From: Vespula vulgaris
Taxonomy: Eukaryota; Arthropoda; Insecta; Hymenoptera; Vespidae
Reading direction: 5' to 3'
Length of the DNA: 64,000 nt
Assembly: GCF_905475345.1 (NCBI RefSeq)
Contig: NC_066610.1
Coordinates: 782,386-846,385 of the forward strand
The translations under genes and the position numbers were made by a program. Below the pieces are notes generated by a model. It did no database searches and was not told where the DNA came from. It saw only the letters and a list, made by a program, of their open reading frames with translations. Shown in pieces: positions 50,971 to 63,900 of this stretch (position 1 is its first letter; each line of letters starts with the position of its first letter).

Positions 50971-52700
50971 AATTAAGTTGGAACGTCGTACGAGTTTGCG
51001 ATGTGCCAGACGCTTCGAAGGATAGAGAAGGAAGATGATACTGTACAAGAACGTATCTGCCATTAAAATATACCGTCGTGCGTTATTAACTGCTGATCTA
51101 GTTCGAAATAATTTTGTTTTTAACAAAAAAAAATCTTTTCCGTTTGATTTGTGAAGAAAAACAAGAAAACCATGCCAACGTGGAGAGGATATGTCACCAG
51201 CACACGCTCAAAATATTAAATGGAAATAAGTTCGAAACAAAGTATTATCATTTATGGGGGACGAAATCGACCAGAAATACGTCTTCGACTAAGTTGATTG
51301 AAACGATTCATTGGAAGATTACAAGACTCAAGAAAGAAAAAGATAACAAAGCAATAATTACGTAATTCCAACGGATTGTATAGTTAAAGTAATGAACATA
51401 TATAACCGGGGAATGATTATGGTTACATAGATTTTTCATAATCTTCCGAGAAAAAAAAAAACTAAAAATAGATGTTCCAGTTTAAAATTTATAGATTGCC
51501 AATTGATTTTTTTGATTTATAGATTGATGATGAAAATTTATAGATTAAGATTCGACGATGTGGGTAAAACGTGTTAAAAATAATGGGTGGATAAAATGAT
51601 GCAACAAACGATTCATAGTTCGTGTGTTAGAACAGAGAAGATTCGATAATATTGTCAACAAGTAAAAAATACGAAGCTTTTAGCGATATCCTTTGTCTGT
51701 TGTAAGTCAATTTCAAAATTTTAATTTAATAATGCTCCGGTTTATTTATGCAATTTCAAATTATTCGAATGGAAGCATCGAATACACAAAAAATAAAATT
51801 AACAAGACATGTGTTCCAAATGAGAAAGAGGAAACGTTACGATAACGAATGAAACGTTGATTCTTACGAGAAATTCTCAATTTCAAATTCATATTCTCAC
51901 ATCGCGAAGATTCGTTTGCTTGTGGGAAAAATTCTCGGATCAAAATTCAAAACGATATTCGGAATACTTACGGACATTGAACAGGTATTAAAAAAAAATA
52001 TGTATCCATTATAATAGATGAAAATGAAATTTTATTCGATATAATAATTAATATTATCCTTTCCGAAATATTTTTTGTGGTTGTCAATATTACTTCATCT
52101 TGGACAGAACAATTTTTCGTCATGGTTCAAAACAGAAAGTAAATTGCATAGGTCACTCTTTTTTAACACAACACATTATGCTATTTAGAAAAATGTTTTA
52201 AACAAAACGAATACCATCGATTTTTATGTCTACTTGCAAGTGACAACTGAGGATCATTTGGACCCAAAAGGAAGAAGAGAGAGAGCGAATTCAAAGATCT
52301 ATGGATCAATATATTAAAAAAATTTATCAAAAGCGTCGTTGTCACATAAACGAAGTCTGGAAAATTCTTGATGTAGTTTTAATAAGATTTTGTTGTCTTT
52401 TTAAATGACATTTTAAAGTCAGAAAAGAATTTTACTTTTATCCGATTGATTCTTGAAAGAGAATATACTTATCTGGTTTTATGCACTAGAATATTTTAAT
52501 AGTATAAGTGTATACTATTATGTATTATCAAACTCAAAATAAACCTTTCTCGGGCTCAATCGCATACAAAGAACGTTTTTTGTAAGTAGATGTCCAGTTT
52601 CGTTGAATTTGTTTAGAATTGTTCATACTTGCTTGTAAATTTCACATGAAACGTGAAATTTTATTACCGATGAAGTTACTATAAAAAATTGCGATTACCA
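50971..52700. repeat. Conserved non-coding block, unit C copy
   Basis: Counterpart of 4.32-6.10 kb and 26.94-28.72 kb. It agrees with A where B has its private insertion near 28.1 kb, and with B at several single bases where A differs. Confidence 0.6.
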
Positions 52701-54302
52701 AATTCTGCTGAAATTTTACTCTTAAAAATTTTACTTCTAGACATCTTCTCTTCCGTTATTATTTATAGACATACAATGAACTACAAACATTAATTGCAGT
52801 TTATTATAGTTTACTATTCGAATGGTAAATTTGCTATTGCAGTTTGAAATTGCAAATTTACTATTACAAATTTATTAATTTCATTTTCATTATTATACAT
52901 ATCATTAATATATAATTTATTTTTTTAAATAATAAATTACTACTAGTAAATGTACACGTTTCAACATACTAATACATGAGTTATTTATTGTATTTAACAG
53001 CAAATTTTAATTACTATTGAAACGGAGCACGTAATAGCAACTAAAAAAAAATTAAAACAAAAAAGAAAAATTATACTAACTTAGGAATAAAATATAATGA
53101 TAATAAACGAGAGAACGTTGTACATTTGAAATGTTCAAAATGGTGTCCATTCAATAGTAGACTCTATCATATTAAAAAGTATTTTTAAACTGAATTATTT
53201 TTAAGTCGAATTGAATCGAATCGAATTTAAATAGAATAATTTAAGGAGAATTTGAAAATGTTTTTAAATGTTCGAAAATTGTTAATGAAATAAGAAATTA
53301 TTTTATTTTTTATAAAATGATGTCTGATTAGTAAAACAAATTTTTTGTTTTAAAAAATTAATTGAATTGTTAAACAGATTCCATTAAAATTCTTGTTGAA
53401 CGATTTTATGAAACATTTGTGAAGTTATTTTGTTTTGTTTTCAATTTCGTGCGAATTGTTTATCATGGTTTAATAGAATTATTTTTATAAAATATGAAAA
53501 AAGTTCAAATTAGATAATATAAGATAATATATTAATTATAAATTGAAATTAAATAAGAAAAACAAATGAAATTTAAATATGATGCAACTTATTAATATTA
53601 TAAATATGATGTAACTAAATTTACTCAAGTAAAAGCTTTTTCTATTTTTTTTTCAACTTTTTTTCTTCACTATTACAAGAAATATTTTTTTAAAAAATTG
53701 ATTTAAGAAAAATCTACATACATATTTTGAAAAATTAATGAAAAAAATTTTTTTATATCCACGAATATGGATAGAAATAATGATAACTATGACAGCGAGA
53801 AGAGAACAAAGAAAATAAAAAAAAATAGAACATGACAATAGAAGTAGAATATGAGAATAGTAATGAAATAAAAAATATCAACAAATTAAAAAAAAAAGAA
53901 TAACCTAGAAAAAAGAATTTACTGCGTGAACATTCTTTTTATTCGTTATTTTCTTTTTTTTAAACAAACCTAAAGAATAAGACCAAAAAAAAAGAAGAGA
54001 AAAAAGAAAAATCTAAACTTATCAAAATCAATTTTCAATCATTTAATATCGAATTAATTAATTAAGAGAAAGAAAAAGCCAAAAAGAAATAGATAAAGAA
54101 AAAAAAATGTCTCCTTGTCTAATTGCTCTTCTATTTAAAATGAGAATAGAAAGCAAAAAAAGAAGAAAGAGAAGAAAAAAGATCAAATTTTTATATCTTA
54201 CTTTCATAACTCTGTTTACTGTTCCTTCGTAGGAGGATTGCTTGTGACTGACGATAATAATTGCATAGGCTCTCTTTCGAATAGTTATCGATCGTTATCA
54301 AG

Positions 54303-54360
<58 letters not shown>

Positions 54361-55399
54361 TTTTCTTCGAAAGCTTATTTTCAAGTCACAACATAAATTT
54401 AACTTAAATGCGTACCATCCATTATACTTCTTTCTGTCTTTCGTTCGAATATTTTATAATTCTGTTCGCTTATGAGTTAAAAGTTTGAAGTCAATGTTTC
54501 TTTGAAAAATAATGATGATATATGAAGTGAAGAAGAAGGAAAAAGTTTTAATGGCACACCGTACGAAACTTTTCAACGATAACAACGAAGAGGACGATGA
54601 CGTTTCATCACTAAAGTCAGGTATCCTGAATTTTAAACTTTTTAAACGTAAAACTTTCTTCGCTGTATAACTTGCAATTTTTCTTTCATTTCACCTTTCT
54701 TTTCTTTTTTATCTTCTCTTTTCGCGATTGCATGGAAGACCACGTTTTGAGCAAAAAGGGAAAGTTCAGAAGCGAAAAGAAAAAGTGAAGTCGTCGGTTT
54801 ATGGAAGCTATGGTATATTGTGAATTGTGATTGTATCGCGTAATCGTTACTGTGTTTATGTTCAAATTTGACGAAAGAAAAGAAAGATAATTACAAGTCG
54901 ATACGAAGAAAAAAGAAAATTCTAAATGGAAATAATAATATGTTATACTTATAATATAATAAATAAAAAGTAAAAAGATAATAATGTATTTTGTCCAATG
55001 ACCACTTTTGTTTGATTTAGAATGGATTAAGAAAAAAAAAAAAATGAGAAATAGAGTATACGAAACGAAAAGAATAATTCGCGATGAAAAAATATATAAT
55101 AATAATGTTTCAAATATGATACATATATGTGTATATATGTGTGTGTGTATATATATACACATAAGTATATAATTTATACAGTAATATAAATTGATACATA
55201 TTTAATAATTATTATTGATTATATTTGATGATTAATTGATTACATTTAATATATATATATATATATATTTAATATATATATATATATATATTATTATATT
55301 CAATATACATTGTTATTATTATCTTTTATTCTTTTTTAACATATTTAATTTTCAATAATTTACCTTATATTAATATTATCTACATATTACATATACATG

Positions 55400-55438
<39 letters not shown>

Positions 55439-55950
55439 TATATGTATAAAATAAATAAAAAGGAAATATTAATAATTATATACAAATAGAATATTATATA
55501 TATAATATTTACTATATTTATTTTATATGCTTATTATTACTTTATTGCATTTATATAAAGTACATTTATTTTATTTATTTATTAATTTATTTATTATATT
55601 TATTTATAATTATTTTCTTATTACAATCCTTTTATATTAGTTTTTATAACACTTTTTTCATATATACAGATTAATGTATATATTAACTTACCTATATATT
55701 TACTTATCCTCGTACACACATTATACTCATTAAATTCACAAAAATTTATAAATTTTATATATGGAATATGTCGAAACATTTAATCTCATATATCAGAATA
55801 TCAGGATTTTAGGACTTCAGGAGCAATTTTTTTCTTCTTTTTTCCTTTCTTTCTATAATCCTGTTTATTCTGTCATGGCGTTCAGTTTCTCTTCCACATC
55901 AAAAATAATTCATAATTATGATTACAAACTAATAAATACGTATTTTACAG
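52701..55950. other. Diverged remainder of unit C with a deletion junction
   Basis: Up to about 54.9 kb it aligns loosely with A 6.1-8.1 kb. From about 55.3 kb it aligns with intron 5 of the plus-strand OR (A 16.4-17.1 kb). Between them lies AT-rich DNA with no clear partner. A GA run of about 23 units is at 54,309-54,355 and AT runs are at about 55,250-55,290 and 55,400-55,434. A long minus-strand open frame at 54.7-55.2 kb is low-complexity and has no copy in A or B. Confidence 0.5.
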
Positions 55951-56313
55951 AGTATATCTTTAGTTGAATCATTTTATCCATATTAGTACGAATGGTACAA
56001 TATATCACAAGAGGAGATCAAATGAATGCACATATGCATGATTCGATCAAATGCAACAAATGCAACTCACAGTCAACAAATTCTTCCCGTGTAGTCGACT
56101 ATATTACAGATGTGAGTAAAAGTTAATTTTTTTCTCGTTTTGTCTTACCTTTTCTTTTCTTTTTTTTTGCCATTTCCATATATATATATACATATTTTTT
56201 TTCATATAATTCTCTGAATCGTTATTATTATCCTTTATTCATACGTTTTCGTACGTTTTTAGGTTATGAAGATATCAATGGCGTATTTATCCATACTTCG
56301 AAAGTTTATGTAA
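55951..56313 (+). pseudogene. Last two exons of a dead odorant receptor, unit C
   Basis: After TTTTACAG, 55,951-56,111 aligns with exon 6 of the plus-strand OR: SISLVESFYPY, an in-frame TAG, YEWYNISQEEIK, a TGA, then MHICMIRS and a shifted tail, ending at a GTGAGT donor. It is 161 bases long instead of 156. The last exon at 56,263-56,313 is intact: VMKISMAYLSILRKFM then TAA. Exons 2 to 5 are absent, so this is a truncated pseudogene. Confidence 0.85.
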
Positions 56314-57382
56314 AGAAAAACGAAAAAGTATACTAGAAAAAAAAATGGAAAAGAAGTTATAATAAAGAATTTTAGACGTCACATAAAAAAATAACAAAAT
56401 AAAAAAATATAACATAGATACGATATCCAATCAAAAAATAAAATTAAATTAATAGAAAACGTCACGTTTCTTTATTTGAAATTTTTGATTCAAAAAGAAG
56501 AAAGACTATCATTAATGTAAACGATATTATAAAAATTTTATCTTACCTTGTTTTCAATCTCGTAATCTTGTATACTGTGTGTCCACGCGAACGATAAAAA
56601 GCGAACTGAGCGTGGCAGCGAAAAAAAATTGAAAGGGAAAGAAAAGTAATAATAATACCCGGTGTGTATCGTCTCCATTAAAAATTAAAAAAAAAAGCAA
56701 AACAAAATAAAAAAGAATAAAAAAAAAAAGTTCAACGCAGAAAGAAAAACGTATTTGAGATAAACGTTGAAATTTAACTTAAAAAAAAAAAGTGAGAAAT
56801 AAAAAGAAAAGGGACGAATGACATCCCTATAATTTAATTCCTTTTTTCCCTTCTTTTTTTTTTAATATTGCTCTTGCAATATCTCTTGTAATGCCCCTGC
56901 AATATTTCTCTTCCTATTTTGTTGTCTCGTACGAATCGGAGAGAATAAGAAGAAACGGTCGATAAAGAAAATAAAAAGAAAAAGAAAGAAAGAAAAGTAC
57001 AAAAGAAAATTAAATTCACGTAGCGTGTAGTACGTAAAAGAAGAAGAAGAAAAAAAGAGACAAAAAAAAAGTAAAAAAAAAGAAGAATAAAAAAAAGGAG
57101 AAGAAGAAGAAGAAAAAACTGAGAATTTAATTTTTCGTTCTGTTGAGTCGACAAACTTCATATCGTATTGTGCGAGTAGATAAGATAATTGCACGTGTAT
57201 GGGGGTATACGTGGAATATAAAGAATAAAAAAAAAGATAAAAGAAGAAAATACGGAGAGAGTAGGCGGGGCGGGGCATTTAAAATGAAAATTGACTTAAA
57301 AAAAGAAAATTGACTTTCTAAACTCAATTCGTTATTTATCGAAAGGTCGAAGCCACAAATTTATGGTTCCTTTGAGATGAGT

Positions 57383-57429
<47 letters not shown>

Positions 57430-57470
57430 ACGTCAGTTCGAACGTGGCTCTCGTTCGAAGACAATTCGTC
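56314..57470. other. 3' flank of the unit C relic and 5' flank of the next OR
   Basis: No gene. The 3' phrase with ACTGTGTGTCCACG is at 56,574. AG-rich low-complexity DNA fills 56.9-57.1 kb; long minus-strand open frames through it are composition artefacts. A GA run is at 57,385-57,423. Most of this stretch has a second copy at 61.3-62.7 kb, inside the next gene. Confidence 0.6.
57180..57192. promoter_or_regulatory. Shared upstream motif TAAGATAATTGC before the right-hand OR
   Basis: ATAAGATAATTGC, about 280 bases before the proposed exon 1 of the OR at 57,471. Followed by a conserved phrase with GGGGTATACGTGGAATA that also recurs at about 62,570. Confidence 0.3.
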
Positions 57471-57884
57471 ATGAAGAAAGTAAGCTGAAATATATAATAT
57501 CGGAGCTGTCGTTGTTTCGAGTAAAAAATAAACAAAGAAAAAAAAAGAAAATAGGATAAATCATTAACAAGGAAGTTAACGAGAAATATTGGTGATCGTT
57601 TAATTATTTTCTCGCTCTCTCTCTCTTTCTTTATTTTTATTTATTTATTTATTTATTTTTTTTTTTGAAACAATAAATTCATCTTTCTTATTTTGTTTCT
57701 TTTCTTTTTGCGTAAATATTAATCAAAGTGATATGTGAACACAATAATAATTATATTTAATAATCATTATTATATATTATATATATTAATATTATTAATA
57801 ATAATTAAATCATCATTATAATATAATAAATCATTATAATAATTGAAGAAGAAGAAGAATAACTAATATAAATATAATATAATA

Positions 57885-57926
<42 letters not shown>

Positions 57927-60900
57927 TGTAAATAATAACTTCGTAAAATTCTCTTGGAGAAAAAAATAAAATAAAATTCTAACAATATATATATAAAGAT
58001 ATCGGTAAAAAAACTCGTTTTTTTCTATTCTTTCTTTCTTTTTTTTTCTATTGGAAGAAATATCGAAGACTCGATAAAAAGAAGATATTTTTCTAATTCT
58101 TTTCCTTATTGTTTTTTTTTTAATTTTATTTTTAATTTTTTTTAGATCAAACCAATCGAGATCGTGGATGTTTTTCTACTTCACGAGAGATACTTCGCGA
58201 TAGGTGGTGTTTGGCCATTCAGAAAAAGTTACATTAAATTTGCAATATATATCGTTTATTGTTCAATACAAATCATATTAGCATATATCGATTTGTATAA
58301 AGTAATAGGTGACCTTCATCTTATGGTTGAGAATCTTTTGGAAACTTTAGTGTCGAGTTTGTCGTTATTAATGATAATAATTATTCGTTTTCATCCGACA
58401 TTGGTAAAACTGATCGTCACTATAAAGAATGAAATCGGCAATGATGGTGGATATTTCGAAAATAAGGAAGAACGTTCACTTTATTACCACTACAATCACA
58501 TATCGAATACATTGTCAAAAATCGCATCGACAACTTCGTTGTTTACTATAACGGCGATGTATCTTAAACCATTGCCAAATCTTCTTCATTCATTACTACA
58601 TCCTACGGGTATATATATATTTTTAAATTTATATATAAATAAATATACGAATATTTAATTTTCAATATTATAATTCAATAAAATAAAATATTTAAATATA
58701 AATATTTTTGTAATATACATTATTAATAATTAATAAGTATTTAATTCTAAATACTTATTAATATATTCTATATATGTAATAAGTATTAATTAATAATATA
58801 TTTAATTCTTTTTAATAATATTTCTGTTATATTGATATATATATAATTTTATTTTTGAATCAGTATAGATATTTTTAAGAACAATAATTACATATAGTAT
58901 ATTTTCAAATTATAATAATAATATTAATATTGTTAAATATTTATTTTATTATTTATACATCTAAATATAATATATATATTATATTAAATATATATATATA
59001 TATATATATAATTACATTATGATAGTTCATAAAAAAAAATTAAATTCAAATGATTCTTATTTAAGCTCAAGATGACCTTAAATGAAATAATCACTTTCGA
59101 ATAAAAAAGAAAATTATAATATTATATATGCCGTGCTTCAAAAGACGTATTTGTTTCTCTTCTTTTACAAGTTCGATTGAAACGTTTAGAAAAAAAAAAG
59201 AAACTTAAGTGTATTAAAAATTACAAAAGTGATTATTTATATTTCTTTTCTTATCTTTTCTTTAACTTTTTATCGTTCTACGTTTATCAAAGAACAAATT
59301 TCGTGATTTTTGAACAACCATATTTTTTTTATCGTTATTGCTTCAATCTTTTTTTTTCATCACCGTCTATTCGATAACATTTGTATCCGTATCGTATATA
59401 TTCCCTACGATTAAAAGAATAAAAGAAAAAATAATAAGACCACAAAAAACAGAATTCTTCATTTCGTATTATCAAACTTTATTATAAAATTTGTTTAATA
59501 AATCATGTTTAAGCGATCAATCTTGCTGCTGCTGCTGCGACAAATAATACTACCAACAATACGGATATATTTCCTTTACCATTCAAAGGAGTAAAATTGT
59601 ATCATATCACGAACGTTCATACGTATACACTTTTATATATATTTCAACTGCCGTATCTATATTGTGGATTTTGTCACACGATAACAACGTGCGTTATACT
59701 GACCTTAGTTCTTCACGTTTGTGGTAAATTATCAATAATGAGACATCGTGTTCGTATGTTTGAAATGAAACCGATAGATCAATTGAATGACGCGATTCGC
59801 CGTCATGTTCGATCGCATATACAACTTATTTGGTGAGTAGTAAGCAATTGATGTAAGTTTAATTATTACTGGTTTATATATATGTGGGTCTTGAATGTGT
59901 GTGTATATTGTTATAGGAATATTATTAATAACAATATACATACATACATATATATATACATATATATATAATTAATATAATTAAAATAAAAAATAAATTA
60001 TATATATATATATATATGTATGTATATATAGATACACATACACATATAAAATGTGTGTTTATTTAGTGAGCATCAAGTAATTGAAGTCTATTTTAATATA
60101 ATTGTTATATGTGAGTATGTGTATGTATTACTATATTAATACATATATTATTATTATATTAATACTATTATAAAATAAATATAACATATATACATATATA
60201 TATGTATGTATATGTGTGCATATATATACACTAATATATATATAATGATATATAGAATATAGTATATTATAGTATGTTATATTTATTATAATATAAACAT
60301 ATACATATATAAATTTATAATAAATTATTATATATTTCATATCCTTCTTAAATTATAAAATATTATATTTTTTTATTTATATAATACTTATATTAAAAGT
60401 CTTTCATTCAATAAGTCTTCTTTATTAAAAATTTTGTATTAAAAATTTTTCTTTTTTTATTTAAAATTTCTTATCAGAAATCTTTTATTTAATACGTTTT
60501 TCTTATTAAAATATTTTCATTAGAGAACTTTAAACAGAGATCATTGTGGATCAAAAATATCATAAAAAGTTTGTGATCTTAAAAACATATTTCTATTATT
60601 AAACATCTTTTATTAAAGAAAAAACTTTCGATAAATTCCACTATTATTCTTTTATAAAAAAAAGATCTTTCAAAAGAAGGTTTATCAAAGATATTTAATC
60701 AAAAATCCTTCGTTAAAAATTTTACATTGATTTTTTTTTCTAACTTTAACATTACAATTCGTAGGATGGTGCAATCTATAGAAAAAATTTTCAACATTGT
60801 AATACTTCTGGATCTCGTACAAAATAGCATAAGATTGGGTCTCTCATCCTACGTTACTCTCGTGGTACGTATACATAAAGAAGAAAAAATTAAAAGAAAT

Positions 60901-63900
60901 AAAAATAAATAAGAAAAAATAAAATTTAAAAAAAAATAAAAAATGTACAAGTTGATTATAGATCAAGAACTATGAGAATGTCTTTTAATCTTTGTAAAAA
61001 ATAAAAAAAGTATATATATCGAAAAAGTATATTAATAAATAATAGAAGAATTATATTATTATTTTATTATAGAATATTATAATAGAAATAGAACAAAAAA
61101 AAGTGTATTAAGAAATAATTAAGAAATAGTAGTTCAATAGATGTTTATCAATTAATTAAATATTTCAATCAGTTATTAATAAAAAAGAAAAAATCATCGA
61201 TTTTGACAATCCAAATTTTTTTTTATAATTATATATACTTTACAAAAATAGAATTCTTTTAATAATATTTATTTTTAGAATAATTCATTTTTTTTTTTTT
61301 TAATTAAATCATCAATGCCATATTTATTCGTACTTCGAATGTTTATATAAATAAACAAAAATTAAAATATATATATATTAAAAAGAAAAAAAAGAATACA
61401 ATAAAGAATTGTAGATGTTACATTAAAAAGATAAAAAAATAAACAAATAAAAAATAGACAGGGTATTTGATCGAAAAAATAAAATTAATTTTCATAGAAA
61501 ATGTTACATTATTTATTACGAATATTTAATTTAAGAAGAGAAGAACTATTATTAATTTAAACGATAGTATTATACAAATTTCATCTCACTTTGTTTTTAA
61601 TCTCGTATACAGTATGTCCATGCAAATGATAAAAAACAAATTAAGCGTAACAACGACAAAGAATTGAAAGAACGAAGAAAGAAAAAGTAAAGCAATAATA
61701 ATACCTAGTGTGTATCGTCTCCATTGAAAATTAAAAAAAAAAAAGCAAAACAAAATAAAAAAAGAATCGACAAAAAGAGTTCAACGCGGGAAAAAAACCG
61801 TATTTGAGATAAACATTGAAATTTAACTTAAAAAAATGGGAGAACAAAAAAGAAAACGATCGAATGACATGAATTTTTTTTTCTCTCTTTTTCTTTTTTA
61901 TATTGCTCTTGCAAAAATTTGATATTCGAGTATTGTTTTATAGGAGAATATTTAATGCAAGAGGTAAGTTTAATCAACATTTTGTTATAAACATTGATGA
62001 AGATTAAACACTCGTCTTAAACAACTAACAAAAATATAATACAATTTTGACATTAATTTAATTACAAAGAAATTAATTAATTTATCGATAATAATTCATA
62101 ATTTAATAATCTTGAATCAAATATTAATTTTTTATTTATGTGTGTGTGTATGTGTGTGAATGAAATAAAAAAGAATTTATTATTAAAAAATAATTTATAT
62201 CAAAAAAATTATTATTATAAAATTATTATTAAAATCTTTTGTAACGCTCCTGTAATATTTCTCTTCCTACTTTTTTGTCTCGTACGAATCGGAGAGAATG
62301 AAAAGAAAAGATCGATAAAAAAAGAAAAAGCAAAGAAAAAAGAGAAAAAAAAGAAAGAAAGAAAAGTACAAAAGAAAATTAAATTCGCGTAGCGTGTTGC
62401 ACGTAAAAGAAGAAGAGAAAAAAAAGAAATAAAAAAAGTAGAAAAAAAAGAATAAAAGGAGAAGAAGAAGAAGAAAAAGAAGAAACGGAATTAAATTTCT
62501 CATTCTGTTGACTCGACAAACTTCAAATCGATTAACGCAAGTAGATAAGATAATTGCAGGTGCTATGGGGTATACGTGGAATACAAAGAATAAAAAAGAA
62601 AATAAAAGAATAAACGAAGGAGAAAGTGAACAGAGCGGGCTATTTAGAATGAAAATCGACTTGAAAGAAGAAAATTGACTTTCTAAACTCAATTTGTCAT
62701 TTATCGAAATATCGAAGCCACGAATTTCTGATTTCTTTGGAATAATTAATATTTATGATGACAATTGATGATAATGAATGATTAAATATTTCAATATTAT
62801 GATATATGAAATCATGAAACCTTTTTCATATGTATATAAAGAAATATATAATTATGTATATATATAATTAATACAAATATATATAAAAATACATATAAAA
62901 ACATATATATACAAAATATTTTATATATATCCTAACAAATTAGATATTCAACTAGTAATTGATTTATAATTAACTTATAAAATATATGTGTTTGTGTCTA
63001 TGTGTGTGTGTGTGTAAAAATAATGTAATCACAAATTAATTTTTTACAGAGCAAAGATAATAAATCTGAATTTGTTGTCATGTGCACGTTCGCGTCTTAC
63101 GCAGCAGTAGTATTTTTATTGATTTTCGAATATTGTTTTATAGGAGAATATTTAATGCAAGAGGTAAGTTTAATAAACGTTTTGTTATAAATAATGATAA
63201 AGGTTAAACACTTATCTTAAGCAACTAACAAAAATATAATATAATTTTGACATTAATTTTATTACAAAGAAATTAATTAATTTATCGATAATAATTCATA
63301 ATTTAATAATCTTGAATTAAATATTAATTTTTTATTTGTGTGTGTGTGTGTGTGTGAATGAAATAAAAAAAGATTTATTATTAAAAAATAATTTATACTA
63401 AAGAAATTATTATTAAAAAATTATTATTAAAATCGTCAATTGTTAAAATTAATCGTCTGATCGATTAATTAAAATAAATATTTTCATATTAATTATTATA
63501 TTAATTACAGTTTATTAAATTTCATAATAACTCGGCGGCTAATAATTAGATGGAAATTAAAACAAATTTTTTAACTTCATCTATGAAATAGAAGCAGCAA
63601 ATATTATACTTATCTCTTAAAGTCTAGGAACTTTTATTTATAACATTTGTTTATTAAATTCAACAGTATATGGTAATATTTCAGAAAGTTGTTTATAATA
63701 AAACACACTCTATATCGTATTAAATAAATTACATAAATTATTTTTATATATGAAATAAATAATTTAAAAGTTCATATAAAGAATATATATATATATAATA
63801 TGATTATAAAATTATGAAAATAAATAATTTGTAAATAATGAATATAAATTCATTTTGTGTTGTAATTTTAATATATTTTTTATTTTTTTACAGAGCAAGA

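Larger units (their letters stand above)
47481..56660. repeat. Partial third unit C of the tandem duplication
   Basis: From about 47.5 to 52.7 kb the sequence follows unit B and unit A closely. From 52.7 to about 54.9 kb it still follows A 6.1-8.1 kb but with many more substitutions. It then jumps to sequence matching A 16.4-17.8 kb (intron 5, exons 6 and 7 and 3' flank of the plus-strand OR). About 8 kb of the unit, including OR exons 2 to 5, is missing. No minus-strand OR follows. Confidence 0.8.
61350..62735 (+). repeat. Copy of the right-hand OR's 5' flank inside its own intron
   Basis: Aligns with about 56.31-57.37 kb in the same orientation. Shared phrases include TGTGTATCGTCTCCATT, GTCTCGTACGAATCGGAGAG, GTAGATAAGATAATTGCA and TTTATCGAAA..TCGAAGCCAC. 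The copy is interrupted at 61,921-62,237 by another duplicated segment, and it ends before the GA run and exon 1. Confidence 0.8.

Noticed and set aside
54686..55162. 158-codon minus-strand open frame
   Set aside because: Low-complexity Phe/Ser/Ile/Tyr reading of AT- and AG-rich DNA, with no counterpart in units A or B and no splice-consistent OR motif.
56834..57327. Overlapping minus-strand open frames of up to 138 codons, repeated at 62.3-62.7 kb
   Set aside because: They are reverse readings of AG-rich tracts rich in AAGAAG. Two frames are open over the same bases, which is a composition effect.
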